A DNA stretch of 64,000 nucleotides from Arthrobacter oryzae (GTDB taxonomy: Bacteria; Actinomycetota; Actinomycetes; Actinomycetales; Micrococcaceae): the NCBI RefSeq assembly GCF_030812315.1, contig NZ_JAUSSM010000003.1:456555-520554 (forward strand), given 5' to 3'. The translations under genes were made by a program, and so were the position numbers. This document shows, piece by piece, positions 16,951-26,475 of the stretch. Under the pieces are notes generated by a model. That model made no database searches. It was given only the letters and a program-made list of their open reading frames with translations, and had not been told where the DNA came from. How positions within the stretch are numbered: the stretch's first letter is position 1; every line of letters begins with the position of its first letter.

Positions 16951-18081
16951 CTATTTTTGAGGCGGCTTTTGAGGCCGGAATACTAGCTTCCCACAGCGGG
17001 CGGCTTCGCGGGGACCGCCGGTGGCGGCATCCCGCGCAGGGCCCGGCTGATTCTGCCCTTCGCCGGCGAGGATCTGCGCCAGCGAAAGCCGGTAGGCGTT
17101 TACGCCGCCGGGAAGTTCAACGGGCCCGGCGGAACCCTGCCGGCGCAGGAGCGCCTCCGCGGCGAGCAGGCGCTGGTAGCTGGGTTGCTGGCCTCCGACG
17201 GCGGCGGCCGCCTTGGCGATGACCCGGAACCGGATGGCGGGGGCAAGTTCCCCCAGAGCTGTTTCGGGCAGGCTGATTTCGGTGCCTGACTGCTCCGCCA
17301 GCTGCTCATACGTGCTGTTCGCCACGTCGTCGAGGTAGTCGGCGTCCAGTTGCAGGATGGCTGCCGTCCTGGCGAGGGATTCAGCGACGCCGGGACCGAG
17401 CTTGTCCTCCAGCAGGGGCAGGACCTCCACCCGCGTGCGGGACCGCGCGAAGGACGGGTCGGAGTTGCTGGGGTCGTGCCACGGATCCAGTCCCTCGACT
17501 GCGCAGATCTCCAGGGTGTCGGCCCGCCGGAGGCCAAGGAAAGGCCGCAGCAGGAGCCCGCGGACCGGCCGCATTCCCGCCAGCGAGCGTGTTCCGGAGC
17601 CGCGGGCGAGGCCGAGCAGCACCTGCTCCGCCTGGTCGTCCAGGGTGTGGCCGAGGAGGATCACGCCGGCCCCGGCCTGGGCGGCAGCATCCTCCAGGGC
17701 CGCATGCCGGGCATCCCGGGCCGCGGCCTCGGGGCCGATCCCGGTGGACGCGACGTCGACCTGCCGCACTTCCACCGGGGAGAGCCCCAGGTCCCGGAGG
17801 ACGCCGGCGGTTTGGGCGGCGACGCCGGCGGAGCCGGGCTGCAACTGGTGGTCGACGACGACGGCGCCCACCGAGACGGGGTGGCCGTCCACGTGGCCGC
17901 GGCGGCCGAAGTAGGACGCGATGGCCGCGAGGGCAAGGGAATCCGGGCCGCCACTGCAGGCGACGAGCACCCGTTCGGGGTAGCCGGCGTCGGCCAGGGC
18001 GTTCTGCAGCATTTTGCGCGCCTTGCCGACGACGGGCGACAGCCGGCCGGGCCGCCGTCGTCCGGTTGCAGGCTGGGACAA
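16951..18081 (-). CDS. tilS: tRNA(Ile)-lysidine synthetase
   Basis: TilS makes lysidine at the wobble C of the AUA-reading tRNA-Ile. The PP-loop ATPase signature ACSGGPDSLAL is near residue 40, followed by VVDHQLQPGSAG, LGHTLDDQAEQVLLGLARG, RPFLGLRRADTLEICAVEG and DPSNSDPSFARSRTR, all family hallmarks. The C-terminal domain is short. TTG 18081 begins 1 nt after the preceding stop; the Shine-Dalgarno is weak, so an in-frame GTG 20 or so codons later is possible. It is 376 aa from this start. Confidence 0.93.
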   Translation of the reverse strand: MSQPATGRRRPGRLSPVVGKARKMLQNALADAGYPERVLVACSGGPDSLALAAIASYFGRRGHVDGHPVSVGAVVVDHQLQPGSAGVAAQTAGVLRDLGLSPVEVRQVDVASTGIGPEAAARDARHAALEDAAAQAGAGVILLGHTLDDQAEQVLLGLARGSGTRSLAGMRPVRGLLLRPFLGLRRADTLEICAVEGLDPWHDPSNSDPSFARSRTRVEVLPLLEDKLGPGVAESLARTAAILQLDADYLDDVANSTYEQLAEQSGTEISLPETALGELAPAIRFRVIAKAAAAVGGQQPSYQRLLAAEALLRRQGSAGPVELPGGVNAYRLSLAQILAGEGQNQPGPARDAATGGPREAARCGKLVFRPQKPPQK

Positions 18082-18082
18082 A

Positions 18083-19198
18083 CTAGAGCCCCATCCGTTC
18101 GAGCCAAATCTTGGCGTCATGGATTTCCGGCTCCGTGGGGAGGTTCCCGGCGGATTCCCAGACGCGGTTGAAGCCTTCCATGCCGGCCACGTCCACCACG
18201 GCCCGCACAAACTTGGCGCCGTCCGTGTACTGGCGCATCTTGGCATCGAGGCCCAGCAGGCTGCGGATGAACTTCTCCACGACGCCGCGGTCCTTGCCGC
18301 GGGCGTTGAAGCGCTGCCGGATGGTCTTGACGGACGGAACAATGCTGGAGTCCACGGCGTCCATCACCACGTTGGCATGGCCTTCGAGCAGGCTCATCAC
18401 GGCCGTTAGGTGCGAGAGCGAGGCTTTTTCCTCAGGGTCCTGCAGCAGGTCCAGGATGGCGCCGCGCCCAGGAGCCGTTCCGGTGGCCGTGCGGTCCTTC
18501 AGCGACCGCGCCGCGGCCGACGCACGCTCGAGGAGGGAGTCGACATTGCCCAGCAGGTGTTCGCTGAGGTTGTCGATTTCGTTCAGCATGTGGTGTCGCA
18601 GCCACGGTGCGGCGGCGAACTGCACCCTGTGGGTCTGTTCGTGCAGGCAGACCCAAAGCCGGAAGTCCTCGGGTGCAACGTTGAGTTCGCGCTCCACGTG
18701 GATGATGTTCGGTGCCACGAGCAGCAGGCGCCCGGCAGCGGGGGTGGTGGAGTCGTCGGCGAGCGCCGAGAACGGATCGTACTGGCCCAGGACCTTGCTG
18801 GAAAGGAAGGCGAGCACGGCGCCCAGCTGGCTTCCGGTGATGGCTCCGCTGACTGCCAGCGCGCCGGGGCTCATGGCTCCGCGGCGGCTTTCCAGCATCT
18901 TTTCCATGGCCGGTTTGAGCATCACGGCAAAGCTTTGGGTATTGGCCCTGGCCCAGGAGGCGCGGTCCACCACCAGCACAGAGGAATCGCGGAGGTCGCG
19001 CGCCGCCTCGAGTCCGGTGATGTCGTGGACGTGAGGCACGGAAATGTCCGCCATGAGGCGCAGGTTCTCCACGGCCGCCCCGATTTCGGCGGCCCCCAGA
19101 GAGGGGCCCGCCGGAGCCAGGCGTGCTGCTGTTGACGCTGCGAGCTCCCAGTTGATCAGTGCCTGGGCCTGTGCTGATGAATCGCCAGTTGACTCCAT
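18083..19198 (-). CDS. Zinc-dependent metalloprotease-like protein, DUF2342 family
   Basis: A 371-aa soluble protein with a zincin-type HEQTH motif (VCLHEQTHRVQF), preceded by PNIIHVERELNV and followed by WLRHHMLNEIDNLSEH. It matches the actinobacterial DUF2342 family, often named coenzyme F420 biosynthesis-associated although no F420 genes are present here. The C-terminal part contains SHLTAVMSLLEGHANVVMDAV, a second conserved block with Glu and His. It sits between dacB and tilS as in related genomes. Peptidase activity is inferred only. Confidence 0.9.
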   Translation of the reverse strand: MESTGDSSAQAQALINWELAASTAARLAPAGPSLGAAEIGAAVENLRLMADISVPHVHDITGLEAARDLRDSSVLVVDRASWARANTQSFAVMLKPAMEKMLESRRGAMSPGALAVSGAITGSQLGAVLAFLSSKVLGQYDPFSALADDSTTPAAGRLLLVAPNIIHVERELNVAPEDFRLWVCLHEQTHRVQFAAAPWLRHHMLNEIDNLSEHLLGNVDSLLERASAAARSLKDRTATGTAPGRGAILDLLQDPEEKASLSHLTAVMSLLEGHANVVMDAVDSSIVPSVKTIRQRFNARGKDRGVVEKFIRSLLGLDAKMRQYTDGAKFVRAVVDVAGMEGFNRVWESAGNLPTEPEIHDAKIWLERMGL

Positions 19199-19394
19199 GC
19201 GTCCATCAGATCACAGCACCCCGCGGTTGCGCCTTAAGTTCGCTGTCCGGCGAACCAGCGGCCGCCCGGCGGAACGCACAGGCGGGACAACAGCTGGAGG
19301 CCGTTCTGTCCGCCGTCTTTATGGTGGCGCAACCGGGTACCGCCGCGTTTGGCACTGCGGAAGCAAAATGGAAGCCAGCGGCCGAACCTAGAGG

Positions 19395-21023
19395 CTAGCG
19401 GCAGCCGCAGGAAGCCAGGACCGTCGCGGTGCGGTCCAGCGCCGTCTTGTTGCCCGCCGCGCCCGGCGCCAGACCGTTCCCTATAAACGAGAACACCAGG
19501 AGGCGGCCGTCGGCGTCCACAACATAGCCGCTGAGGGCAATCACGGAGTTCAGCGTCCCGGTCTTGGCCCGCACCAGTCCCGCACCGCGCTCCGTGGAGG
19601 CGTCCGTGTACCTGCTGCCAAGCGTTCCTGTGAGGCCTGCCACCGGAAAGCCTCCGATCGCGGCCCGCAGGCTGGGCTCGGTGCCGGAGGTAATGGCCCG
19701 GACAACGTCGGACAGCTGCCCTGCCGACACCTGGTTGCCCAGCGACAGGCCCGAGACGTCGGCAACGCGGAGGCCGTCCGTGGAGATTCCCAGGTCCTGG
19801 ACCTGTTTGTAAACGGTGGCGGTGGCGCCGTCGTTACTGCCGGGCTGTCCCGCTGCGACGGCCGCCATCCGGCCCAAGACCTCGGCCAGGTAGTTGTCCG
19901 AGGTCTGCAGCATCAGGTCCACCTGCTGGCGTACCGTGGCGGACTGGACTTCGGCCAGCACCTTGCCCGGGCTGGTGGCCGCGGTCCCACCGTCAGCAGT
20001 GTCGATTGCGGCACCGCCGTCGGCAGCATCGCCGCGAGCAGCACCGCCGTCGGCCGGTTTTGTGGCCTCCGGTTCTGCACCGGGCGCATCTGCACCGGGC
20101 GCGTCTGCGGCGTCCGTGTCTACCGCCTCAGGCGCCTCGCCGCGCACGACGCCGGGAGTTACCGTCAGTCCGGCGGCGGCACCGGCCGCCGTGAGCTGGG
20201 CGGAAAACGCCTCGGCCGCGCTCATCGCGGCGTCCTGCGGGCGCGGTCCGGTGGTGACGGCGGGGTCGTAGCGGGCCGAGTTCAGAGCCAGCGGGAACAG
20301 CGGTGCGGTCTCGCCGGCAGCCACGTCTTCCGGGCTCCAGGTAGGATTCAGGGCCGGGCCGGTGAACAGGGAGTCGTCCAGCCGCACCTGCACCGGGCCC
20401 TTGATTCCTTTGTCCTGCAGGGACTTAACCGTGAGCCGGGCGAGGGTGGCGAGCCCGGCGTGGCCCATCACATCGTCCCGGGATGACTCCCCCGCGCCAA
20501 GCAGCACGTCGCCGCCGCCGGTCAGGACCACCGATCCGGTGTCGTTGCCGGCAATCACTCTGGTGGAGAAGCGGTGGTCCGGTCCGAGGGACCGGACAGC
20601 GGCGGCGGCGGTCAGGAGCTTCATGTTGGAGGCAGGGACCCTGCTCTCAGCCCCGCCACGGTCAAAGAGCACCTGGCCGGTGGCGGCGTCTTGCACGACA
20701 CCGGTGAACGTTCCGCCGCCGTCGGTTTTCAGCGTGGCGTTGAGCTGGGCGGCGAGGGTGTCCGGCCAGGGGACTGGCGCCGAGTCCTTGAGGGGCGCAA
20801 TGCCCTGCGGCAGGGAGAGGTCGCGGGGAACCTGCTGCCAGGCGGGAACCGCAGATTCGGGGGTCTTCTGCTCCGTGCCCTGGCCGGTGAAGGCAGGCGC
20901 GACAAGCATGGCAGCCGGGACGGCGAGCGCCACGACCAGGATGGTCAGCAGCGCCAGGGGCAGATGCCGCCTGATGATGGCGTACCAGGGATGTCTGGCC
21001 GCGCGTCTCATCATGCGTTTCAT
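19395..21023 (-). CDS. dacB: D-alanyl-D-alanine carboxypeptidase/endopeptidase (PBP4, peptidase S13)
   Basis: PBP4-type enzymes trim or cut peptidoglycan peptides outside the membrane. The 542-aa protein starts with a basic stretch and one signal-anchor segment (LALLTILVVALAVPAAMLV). Active-site motifs are SNMK (in VPASNMKLLTAAA), SDN (in TSDNYLAEVLGR) and KTG (in RAKTGTLNSV). Between the first two motifs is a low-complexity Ala/Asp/Gly/Thr/Glu insert of about 60 residues (about 300-360) unlike the rest. It is divergent from ppa. Confidence 0.93.
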   Translation of the reverse strand: MKRMMRRAARHPWYAIIRRHLPLALLTILVVALAVPAAMLVAPAFTGQGTEQKTPESAVPAWQQVPRDLSLPQGIAPLKDSAPVPWPDTLAAQLNATLKTDGGGTFTGVVQDAATGQVLFDRGGAESRVPASNMKLLTAAAAVRSLGPDHRFSTRVIAGNDTGSVVLTGGGDVLLGAGESSRDDVMGHAGLATLARLTVKSLQDKGIKGPVQVRLDDSLFTGPALNPTWSPEDVAAGETAPLFPLALNSARYDPAVTTGPRPQDAAMSAAEAFSAQLTAAGAAAGLTVTPGVVRGEAPEAVDTDAADAPGADAPGAEPEATKPADGGAARGDAADGGAAIDTADGGTAATSPGKVLAEVQSATVRQQVDLMLQTSDNYLAEVLGRMAAVAAGQPGSNDGATATVYKQVQDLGISTDGLRVADVSGLSLGNQVSAGQLSDVVRAITSGTEPSLRAAIGGFPVAGLTGTLGSRYTDASTERGAGLVRAKTGTLNSVIALSGYVVDADGRLLVFSFIGNGLAPGAAGNKTALDRTATVLASCGCR

Positions 21024-21173
21024 GCTGCTGTTGGTCCTTTAGTCCTGAAATGTCCCCACTAGTTCATGAAACCTGGGCCTATCGCTATATCCTCAATAGT
21101 AGTCGGCGGCACCGACACTCCTTCAGTTGATGGTCCTGTGTGCCGCGAACACCCTGAAGTCGAGGAGCATTCC

Positions 21174-21662
21174 ATGAAGCATGACGTGACAATCGAGATC
21201 CCCAAGGGGTCACGCGTCAAGTACGAAGTCGATCACGAGACCGGCCGCGTCCGCCTGGACCGGGTCCTGTTCACCTCCATGCAGTACCCCACCCACTACG
21301 GTTTCTTCGAGAACACCCTCGGCGAAGACGGCGACCCGCTGGACGCACTGGTGCTCCTGCAGGACTTCGATCTGCACCCGGGCGTCATCGTCGAAGCCCG
21401 CCCCATCGGCGTGTTCAACATGACGGATGACGGCGGCGGGGACGCCAAGGTCCTCTGCGTGCCCACCGATGCCCGCTTCGACCACATCAAAGAGGTCAGC
21501 GACGTGAGCGAATTCCTGATCAAGGAAATCGAGCACTTCTTCACGCGCTACAAGGACCTGGAGCCGGGCAAGTGGGTCAAGGCCGAGGGCTGGGGCGACC
21601 GCGCCGCTGCCGAAGCCGAGCTGGAGGCATCCATCAAGCGCTACGTTCCGGCAGCGCACTAG
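21174..21662 (+). CDS. ppa: Inorganic pyrophosphatase
   Basis: A family I soluble pyrophosphatase, 162 aa, hydrolysing PPi to drive biosynthesis. It shows the substrate and metal residues in [25 protein letters not shown], the signature [10 protein letters not shown] and [12 protein letters not shown] 21174 has GAGGAG 7 nt upstream and gives the standard length; an upstream in-frame TTG at 21066 would add residues not seen in the family. A perfect 19-bp terminator hairpin follows. Confidence 0.97.
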   Translation: MKHDVTIEIPKGSRVKYEVDHETGRVRLDRVLFTSMQYPTHYGFFENTLGEDGDPLDALVLLQDFDLHPGVIVEARPIGVFNMTDDGGGDAKVLCVPTDARFDHIKEVSDVSEFLIKEIEHFFTRYKDLEPGKWVKAEGWGDRAAAEAELEASIKRYVPAAH

Positions 21663-21672
21663 AAAACGGTTC

Positions 21673-21714
21673 GACGGCGGGTGCCGGGTTCACGCGAACC
21701 CGGCACCCGCCGTC
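21673..21714 (+). terminator. Rho-independent terminator of ppa
   Basis: Arms 21673-21691 and 21696-21714 form a perfect 19-bp stem with loop ACGC, 10 bp after the ppa stop, followed by GTCGTTTAATT. Confidence 0.85.
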
Positions 21715-21737
21715 GTCGTTTAATTAGCCCCCCTCCG

Positions 21738-21805
21738 AGCGCGAACGGACACTTGAGACCCGGAACCGCCCCGCGCGGGTCCAGGCCTCAAGTATCCGCT
21801 CGGCC
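21738..21805. repeat. Dispersed palindromic repeat, degenerate full copy
   Basis: The left arm AGCGCGAACGGACACTTGAG (21738-21757) is identical to 4234 and 5185. The right arm near 21788-21805 (CTCAAGTATCCGCTCGG) has several mismatches, and the loop is longer than in the 5184 copy. Confidence 0.75.
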
Positions 21806-21847
21806 GTTTCCAGGGATGTGTCAGGAATTTGTGAAATTGTTGGGCTT

Positions 21848-23173
21848 GTGACTTCCGAGCCTTCCTTCAATCCTCCGTGCGGTCCCGTCACCGGCTGGCG
21901 GGACGGTGAAGTATTGCGCGCCACGGGGATCCCCTACGCCACAGCAGGCCGTTTCCAGCCACCGGCAAGTGCTCCCGACTGGACCGAGGCTCGCGCGGCG
22001 ACGTCGCTCTCCCCCGCCTGCCCGCAGGGTCCTGTGCCGTTCCTGGACGACATCCTGGGCACCCGTTACGGCGAGCTGCCCGGCAGCGAGGACTGCCAGT
22101 GCCTCTCGATCACCATTCCGGCCAACCTTGCCGACGGCGAGCGGGTCCCCGTCATGGTCTGGCTTCACGGCGGGTCTTACACCTCCGGTTCCGGGGATCT
22201 GGCGATCTTCGATCCAAAGGCCCTGGTGTCCGAGAACCGCGTCATCGTCGTCTCCGTGACGTACCGCCTGGGCCTGTTCGGATACCTGGCCACCGGAACC
22301 GGCCGGCCCGCGAACCTGGGCCTGCTGGACCAGCTTGAGGCGTTCCGGTGGGTACAGCGCAATATCGGCGCCTTTGGCGGCGATCCGGAACGCGTCACCG
22401 CCTTCGGCCAGTCCGCAGGAGGCGACGCCGTCGCCCACCTTATGGCGACACCGGAAGCGCCATCGCTGTTCCAGCGAGCCATCATCCAAAGCGCGCCATT
22501 GGGAATTGCCAGGGGCCGGGCGAAAATGAACGCCGCCATGGGCGTCGCAGCGGAAGCCGTCACCGAGGACACCCCGGCCATGGACGTCGTCGCCATCGAG
22601 GACCATGTCTCCCAAGTGGCCCGGAAGTACGGGCTGATGGCCGCCATGCCGTTCGGCACCCAGTACGGGCATGCCCCGCTGCCGCCGGAATACGGCATCG
22701 AGGCAGCGTGGAACACCACCGCGCCGCACATCGAGGTGCTGATCGGCCACACCTCCGACGAGGCGCGCCTGTTCCTGCCGAGCAGTCCCGTGGCCAGCCG
22801 GCTGGCCAAGATCCCGGTCCTGGGCGACGCGGTGGTTAAGGGCCTCAGCTGCGCCGTGACCGAAGCGGTGTATGGCCGGCCGGCCCGGAGGTTTGCCCGC
22901 CGGCACGCCCGGGCGGGAGGCAAGGCGTACAGCTATGTGTTGTCCTGGGCCGCGCCGGGGAACTTCTACGGCGCCGCCCACACCGTTGACCTGCCGCTGC
23001 TGTTCGGAAACCGACGGACCTGGGAGGGTGCCGGGCTGCTCGAGGGTGCCACCTGGGACGAGATCAACGCCCAGGGCCGTGCCCTCCGTGCCACCTGGGC
23101 CCGGTTCGCCTCCGGCCAGGGCCTTGAAAGCCGGGGAGAGCTTTCCGGTGCGCTCCGCTATCGCGCGGTCTGA
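21848..23173 (+). CDS. Carboxylesterase, type B (COesterase family)
   Basis: A 441-aa alpha/beta hydrolase of the carboxylesterase/lipase family. It has the EDCQCLSITIP strand, oxyanion HGGSYTSGSG, NLGLLDQLEAFRWVQRNIGAFGGDPERVT, and the nucleophile GQSAGG. The likely acid is in GHTSDEARLF and the His in AAHTVDLPLLFGN. No signal peptide is seen, so it is probably intracellular. GTG 21848 is chosen; GTG 21818 in the same frame would add 10 residues and neither has a strong Shine-Dalgarno. The substrate is unknown. Confidence 0.88.
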   Translation: MTSEPSFNPPCGPVTGWRDGEVLRATGIPYATAGRFQPPASAPDWTEARAATSLSPACPQGPVPFLDDILGTRYGELPGSEDCQCLSITIPANLADGERVPVMVWLHGGSYTSGSGDLAIFDPKALVSENRVIVVSVTYRLGLFGYLATGTGRPANLGLLDQLEAFRWVQRNIGAFGGDPERVTAFGQSAGGDAVAHLMATPEAPSLFQRAIIQSAPLGIARGRAKMNAAMGVAAEAVTEDTPAMDVVAIEDHVSQVARKYGLMAAMPFGTQYGHAPLPPEYGIEAAWNTTAPHIEVLIGHTSDEARLFLPSSPVASRLAKIPVLGDAVVKGLSCAVTEAVYGRPARRFARRHARAGGKAYSYVLSWAAPGNFYGAAHTVDLPLLFGNRRTWEGAGLLEGATWDEINAQGRALRATWARFASGQGLESRGELSGALRYRAV

Positions 23174-23200
23174 GCCGGTGTTCCAACGGCCCCCGTCCCA

Positions 23201-23206
23201 TAGATT
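23201..23206 (+). promoter_or_regulatory. -10-like hexamer for the leader ORF
   Basis: TAGATT ends 6 nt before the ATG at 23213, leaderless geometry, 28 bp after the esterase stop. Confidence 0.4.
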
Positions 23207-23212
23207 ATTCGG

Positions 23213-23254
23213 ATGCACCTGAGCCAGCTGACTTCCGCCCCGGCCCGCCCGTGA
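23213..23254 (+). CDS. Short upstream ORF (leader peptide) coupled to the DUF429 gene
   Basis: ATG 23213 opens a 13-codon frame, MHLSQLTSAPARP, ending at TGA 23252-23254. The stop overlaps the GTG start of the DUF429 gene by 4 bp (GTGA). With TAGATT 6 nt before the ATG, the peptide would be the first thing translated on a leaderless message and would deliver ribosomes to the GTG. The DUF429 start has no Shine-Dalgarno of its own. Its expression is inferred. Confidence 0.45.
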   Translation: MHLSQLTSAPARP

Positions 23255-24012
23255 GGACGCTGGGCGTGGACCTCGCGGCCGCCACCAGGAAAACGGCGGC
23301 GGCGGTGATCAACTGGACCGGCGGAGGTGCCCGGCTCCTCCACCTCTCCCTGGATGTCACCGACGAGGAGATCGTGGACCTGTTCGGCAGCACGGACATG
23401 ACCGGCATCGACTGCCCGGTCGGCTGGCCGGACGCCTTCCTTCCCTTCCTTGCCGGGCACCTGAACTTCGACGCGCACCCGGTGCTGGACCATGACGGCA
23501 TCGAAGGCCGCCGGCTCCTGGCCTACCGGGACACCGACCGGTTCGTCACCGCCAAGACCGGGCTGATCCCGCTCAGCGTCTCCGCGGACCGGCTGGCACA
23601 TCCCGCGATGCGCTGCGCTGTCATTCAAGCCAAGATCGCCCGGGTTCACGGGCCGCAGGCCAGGGACGGCGCCGGCCGGCTGGCGGAGGTCTACCCCGCA
23701 GCCTCCCTGAAGCTCTGGGGTCTCCACACCCGAGGGTACAAAGGGCGGGGTGCCCCGGAGTCCGAACGGCTGGGCCTCATCCTGGACAATTTAGAGACTG
23801 CGGCACCCTGGCTGGACCTTGCCGGGCACCGCGGTGACCTGGCAGCTTCTGACGACATGTTCGACGCCGTCATCGCTTCCCTCACGGCCCGGGCGGTCAG
23901 CCTCGGCCAGACGCTGCGGCCTGCCGGGGATCAAGCCGCGGCAGCCCTCAGCGAGGGCTGGATCCATGTGCCGTCCCACCAGCTCGCTGACCTCATCGGC
24001 CCGCCCGGCTAG
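23251..24012 (+). CDS. DUF429 protein
   Basis: A 253-aa protein with an RNase-H-like first strand TLGVDLAAATRKTAAAVI, then GIDCPVGWPDAF, RDTDRFVTAKTG and VYPAASLKLWGL, the characteristic DUF429 pattern; acidic residues in these blocks could bind metal. The C-terminal SDDMFDAVIASLTARAV is also typical. The GTG start overlaps the leader ORF stop. The stop lies in one copy of a 19-bp tandem repeat shared with the convergent phosphoketolase gene. Function unknown. Confidence 0.85.
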   Translation: MRTLGVDLAAATRKTAAAVINWTGGGARLLHLSLDVTDEEIVDLFGSTDMTGIDCPVGWPDAFLPFLAGHLNFDAHPVLDHDGIEGRRLLAYRDTDRFVTAKTGLIPLSVSADRLAHPAMRCAVIQAKIARVHGPQARDGAGRLAEVYPAASLKLWGLHTRGYKGRGAPESERLGLILDNLETAAPWLDLAGHRGDLAASDDMFDAVIASLTARAVSLGQTLRPAGDQAAAALSEGWIHVPSHQLADLIGPPG

Positions 24013-24039
24013 CTGCCGAGCGCCCGGCTAGCTGCCGAG
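24002..24039. repeat. 19-bp perfect tandem duplication holding two convergent stop codons
   Basis: CGCCCGGCTAGCTGCCGAG occurs at 24002-24020 and again at 24021-24039. The TAG of the DUF429 gene (24010-24012) lies in the first copy, and the TAG of phosphoketolase (complement 24028-24030) in the second. Confidence 0.9.
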
Positions 24040-26475
24040 GGCCCAATCACTGATCTCGTCCAGGTCCTCGCCGTGGCTGCGGGTGTGGTTGTGGGCCCTC
24101 ATGCGCCGGTCCTGCAGCGACTGGCGGAGCAGGGAGTGACGCTCCGCCAGGCCCGGAACCCGGTCGATGGCATCGATGGCCAGCTGGAACCGGTCGATCC
24201 CGTTGAGCATGGCCATGTCGAACGGCGTGGTGGTGGTCCCCTCTTCCTTGTAGCCGCGGACGTGCAGGCCTTCCTGGTTGGTGCGCCTGTAGGCCAGCCG
24301 GTGGATCAGCGACGGGTACCCGTGGTAGGCGAAAATGATCGGCCTGTCCTTCGTGAAAATACCGTCGAAGTCCCGTGACGTCAGTCCATGGGGGTGTTCG
24401 CTGGCGTCCTGGAGCCGCATCAGGTCCACCACGTTGACCACGCGGATCTTCAGCCCCGGCGCGCCTTCCTTGAGCAGTTCGGCCGCTGCGACCGTCTCCA
24501 CAGTGGGAACGTCCCCGGCGCAGGCCAGCACTACGTCCGGTTCCTCACCCTGCACCTCGGACCCTGCGAATTCCCAGATTCCCAGCCCCCGCTGGCAGTG
24601 GTGGGCGGCATCGGCCGGCCCCAGCCAGGTGGGTGAGGGCTGCTTGCCGCTGACCACGATGTTGACGTAATCGCGGGAATCCAGGCAGTGCTCCATCACG
24701 GACAGCAGCGTGTTCGCATCCGGCGGCAAGTACACGCGGATGACCTCCGCCTTCTTGTTCACAGCATGGTCGATGAAGCCCGGATCCTGGTGCGAGAAGC
24801 CGTTGTGGTCCTGCTGCCAGACGTGCGAGGACAGCACGTAGTTGAGCGACGCCACGGGCCGCCGCCAGGCGAGCCCCCGGTGGACCTTCAGCCACTTGGC
24901 GTGCTGGTTGAACATGGAGTCGACAATGTGGATGAACGCCTCATAGCAGCTGAACACGCCGTGCCGCCCGGTCAGGAGGTAGCCTTCCAGCCAGCCCTGG
25001 CACAAGTGCTCGCTAAGCACCTCCATTACCCGGCCGGCCCGCGCGAGGTGCTCGTCGACGTCGTCGATCCGGTATTGCCACACTTTGTCGGTGACCTCGT
25101 AGACGTCCTGCAGGCGGTTTGAGGCGGTCTCGTCGGGGCCGAAAAGGCGGAAAGTCTCCGGGTTCCCGGAAATAACGTCCCTCATCCAGGCCCCGAGGGT
25201 GATCATGGCGCTGACCCGGTCCACACCGGGTTTGGGCACCTCGACGGCGTGCTCGCGGTAGTCCGGCAGTTTCAGGTCGCGCAGCAGCGTGCCGCCGTTG
25301 GCATGGGGCGTAGCGCTCATCCTGAGCTCCCCCGCGGGAGCGTTTTCCGCGACGTCGGGCCGGAGGCGGCCGTGGTCGTCGAAGAGTTCGCCGGGCCGGT
25401 AGGATTCCAGCCATTGCTCCAGCTGGGCAAGGTGCTCGGGATTGGTGCGGACCTCGGATAGAGGCACCTGATGGCTCCGCCAGGTGCCCTCGACTTGCTT
25501 GCCGTCCACGCGCCCCGGGCCGGTCCAGCCCTTGGGCGAACGCAGCACAATCATCGGCCACTGGGCGGCACCGGCGGCGGCACCGGCCCCGTCTGCCGAT
25601 GCCGTGCCGGCGTCGCGGCGCTCCGATTGGATGGCGCGGATCTCGGCGAGGCAGGTGTCAAGAACCGCGGCGAAGTCCCGGTGGGCAGCCGCCGTGTCGT
25701 GAGGATCGGCGACGGTGACGAAATGGGGATTGTGGCCGTATCCGCGGAGCAACTGTTCCAGCTGGGCCTCCGGCATGCGGGCCAGGACGGTGGGGTTGGC
25801 GATCTTGTAGCCGTTCAGGTGCAGGATGGGCAGCACCGCGCCGTCAGCCACCGGGTCCAGGAAGTTGTGTGAATGCCAGCTCGCGGCCAGCGGCCCGGTT
25901 TCCGCCTCACCGTCACCGATAACGACGGCGGTAATGAGCTTCGGATTGTCGAAAACGGATCCGTAGGCGTGCGCCAGCGAGTACCCGAGTTCGCCGCCCT
26001 CGCTTATGGAGCCGGGAGTCTCGGGCGCCGCGTGGCTGGGGATGCCGCCCGGATAGGAGAACTGGCGGAAGAGCTCCGCCAGCCCGGGCTCGTCGTCGCC
26101 CACGTTGCTGTAGATCTCCGAATAAGTGCCCTCGAGCCAGGCGTTGGCCACCACCGCCGGGCCGCCGTGGCCGGGACCTGCAATGAACAGCATCTGCTGC
26201 CGGTCCCTGCGGATGGCCCGGTTGAGGTGGGCGTAGACGAAATTCAGCCCGGGTGTGGTGCCCCAGTGGCCCAGGAGGCGGGATTTGGTGTCTTCAGAGC
26301 TGAGCGGTTCACGCAGCAGCGGGTTGGAGCGGAGGTAGATCTGGCCCACGGAGAGGTAGTTGGCAGCCCGCCACCAGCGGTCCACGAGTTCAAGTTCGAC
26401 TTTGTCAGCCGTTCCGTCACCGGCGCCGCCGTTTCCCGCCGCGCTGACCCTTTTCGTACTGGGGGCGTTCGCCAT
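24028..26475 (-). CDS. xfp: Phosphoketolase (xylulose-5-phosphate/fructose-6-phosphate)
   Basis: A thiamine-diphosphate enzyme splitting xylulose-5-P (and perhaps fructose-6-P) into acetyl-P and a shorter sugar phosphate. The 815-aa protein has [19 protein letters not shown], the glycine-rich [17 protein letters not shown], the TPP and metal region [17 protein letters not shown], and the C-terminal SGKQPSPTW and [13 protein letters not shown] 26475 (MANAPSTKR) has GGAGG 7 nt upstream; an ATG 51 bp further up lacks one. No acetate kinase or phosphotransacetylase is adjacent. It is divergent from the WXG100 operon. Confidence 0.95.
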   Translation of the reverse strand: MANAPSTKRVSAAGNGGAGDGTADKVELELVDRWWRAANYLSVGQIYLRSNPLLREPLSSEDTKSRLLGHWGTTPGLNFVYAHLNRAIRRDRQQMLFIAGPGHGGPAVVANAWLEGTYSEIYSNVGDDEPGLAELFRQFSYPGGIPSHAAPETPGSISEGGELGYSLAHAYGSVFDNPKLITAVVIGDGEAETGPLAASWHSHNFLDPVADGAVLPILHLNGYKIANPTVLARMPEAQLEQLLRGYGHNPHFVTVADPHDTAAAHRDFAAVLDTCLAEIRAIQSERRDAGTASADGAGAAAGAAQWPMIVLRSPKGWTGPGRVDGKQVEGTWRSHQVPLSEVRTNPEHLAQLEQWLESYRPGELFDDHGRLRPDVAENAPAGELRMSATPHANGGTLLRDLKLPDYREHAVEVPKPGVDRVSAMITLGAWMRDVISGNPETFRLFGPDETASNRLQDVYEVTDKVWQYRIDDVDEHLARAGRVMEVLSEHLCQGWLEGYLLTGRHGVFSCYEAFIHIVDSMFNQHAKWLKVHRGLAWRRPVASLNYVLSSHVWQQDHNGFSHQDPGFIDHAVNKKAEVIRVYLPPDANTLLSVMEHCLDSRDYVNIVVSGKQPSPTWLGPADAAHHCQRGLGIWEFAGSEVQGEEPDVVLACAGDVPTVETVAAAELLKEGAPGLKIRVVNVVDLMRLQDASEHPHGLTSRDFDGIFTKDRPIIFAYHGYPSLIHRLAYRRTNQEGLHVRGYKEEGTTTTPFDMAMLNGIDRFQLAIDAIDRVPGLAERHSLLRQSLQDRRMRAHNHTRSHGEDLDEISDWALGS

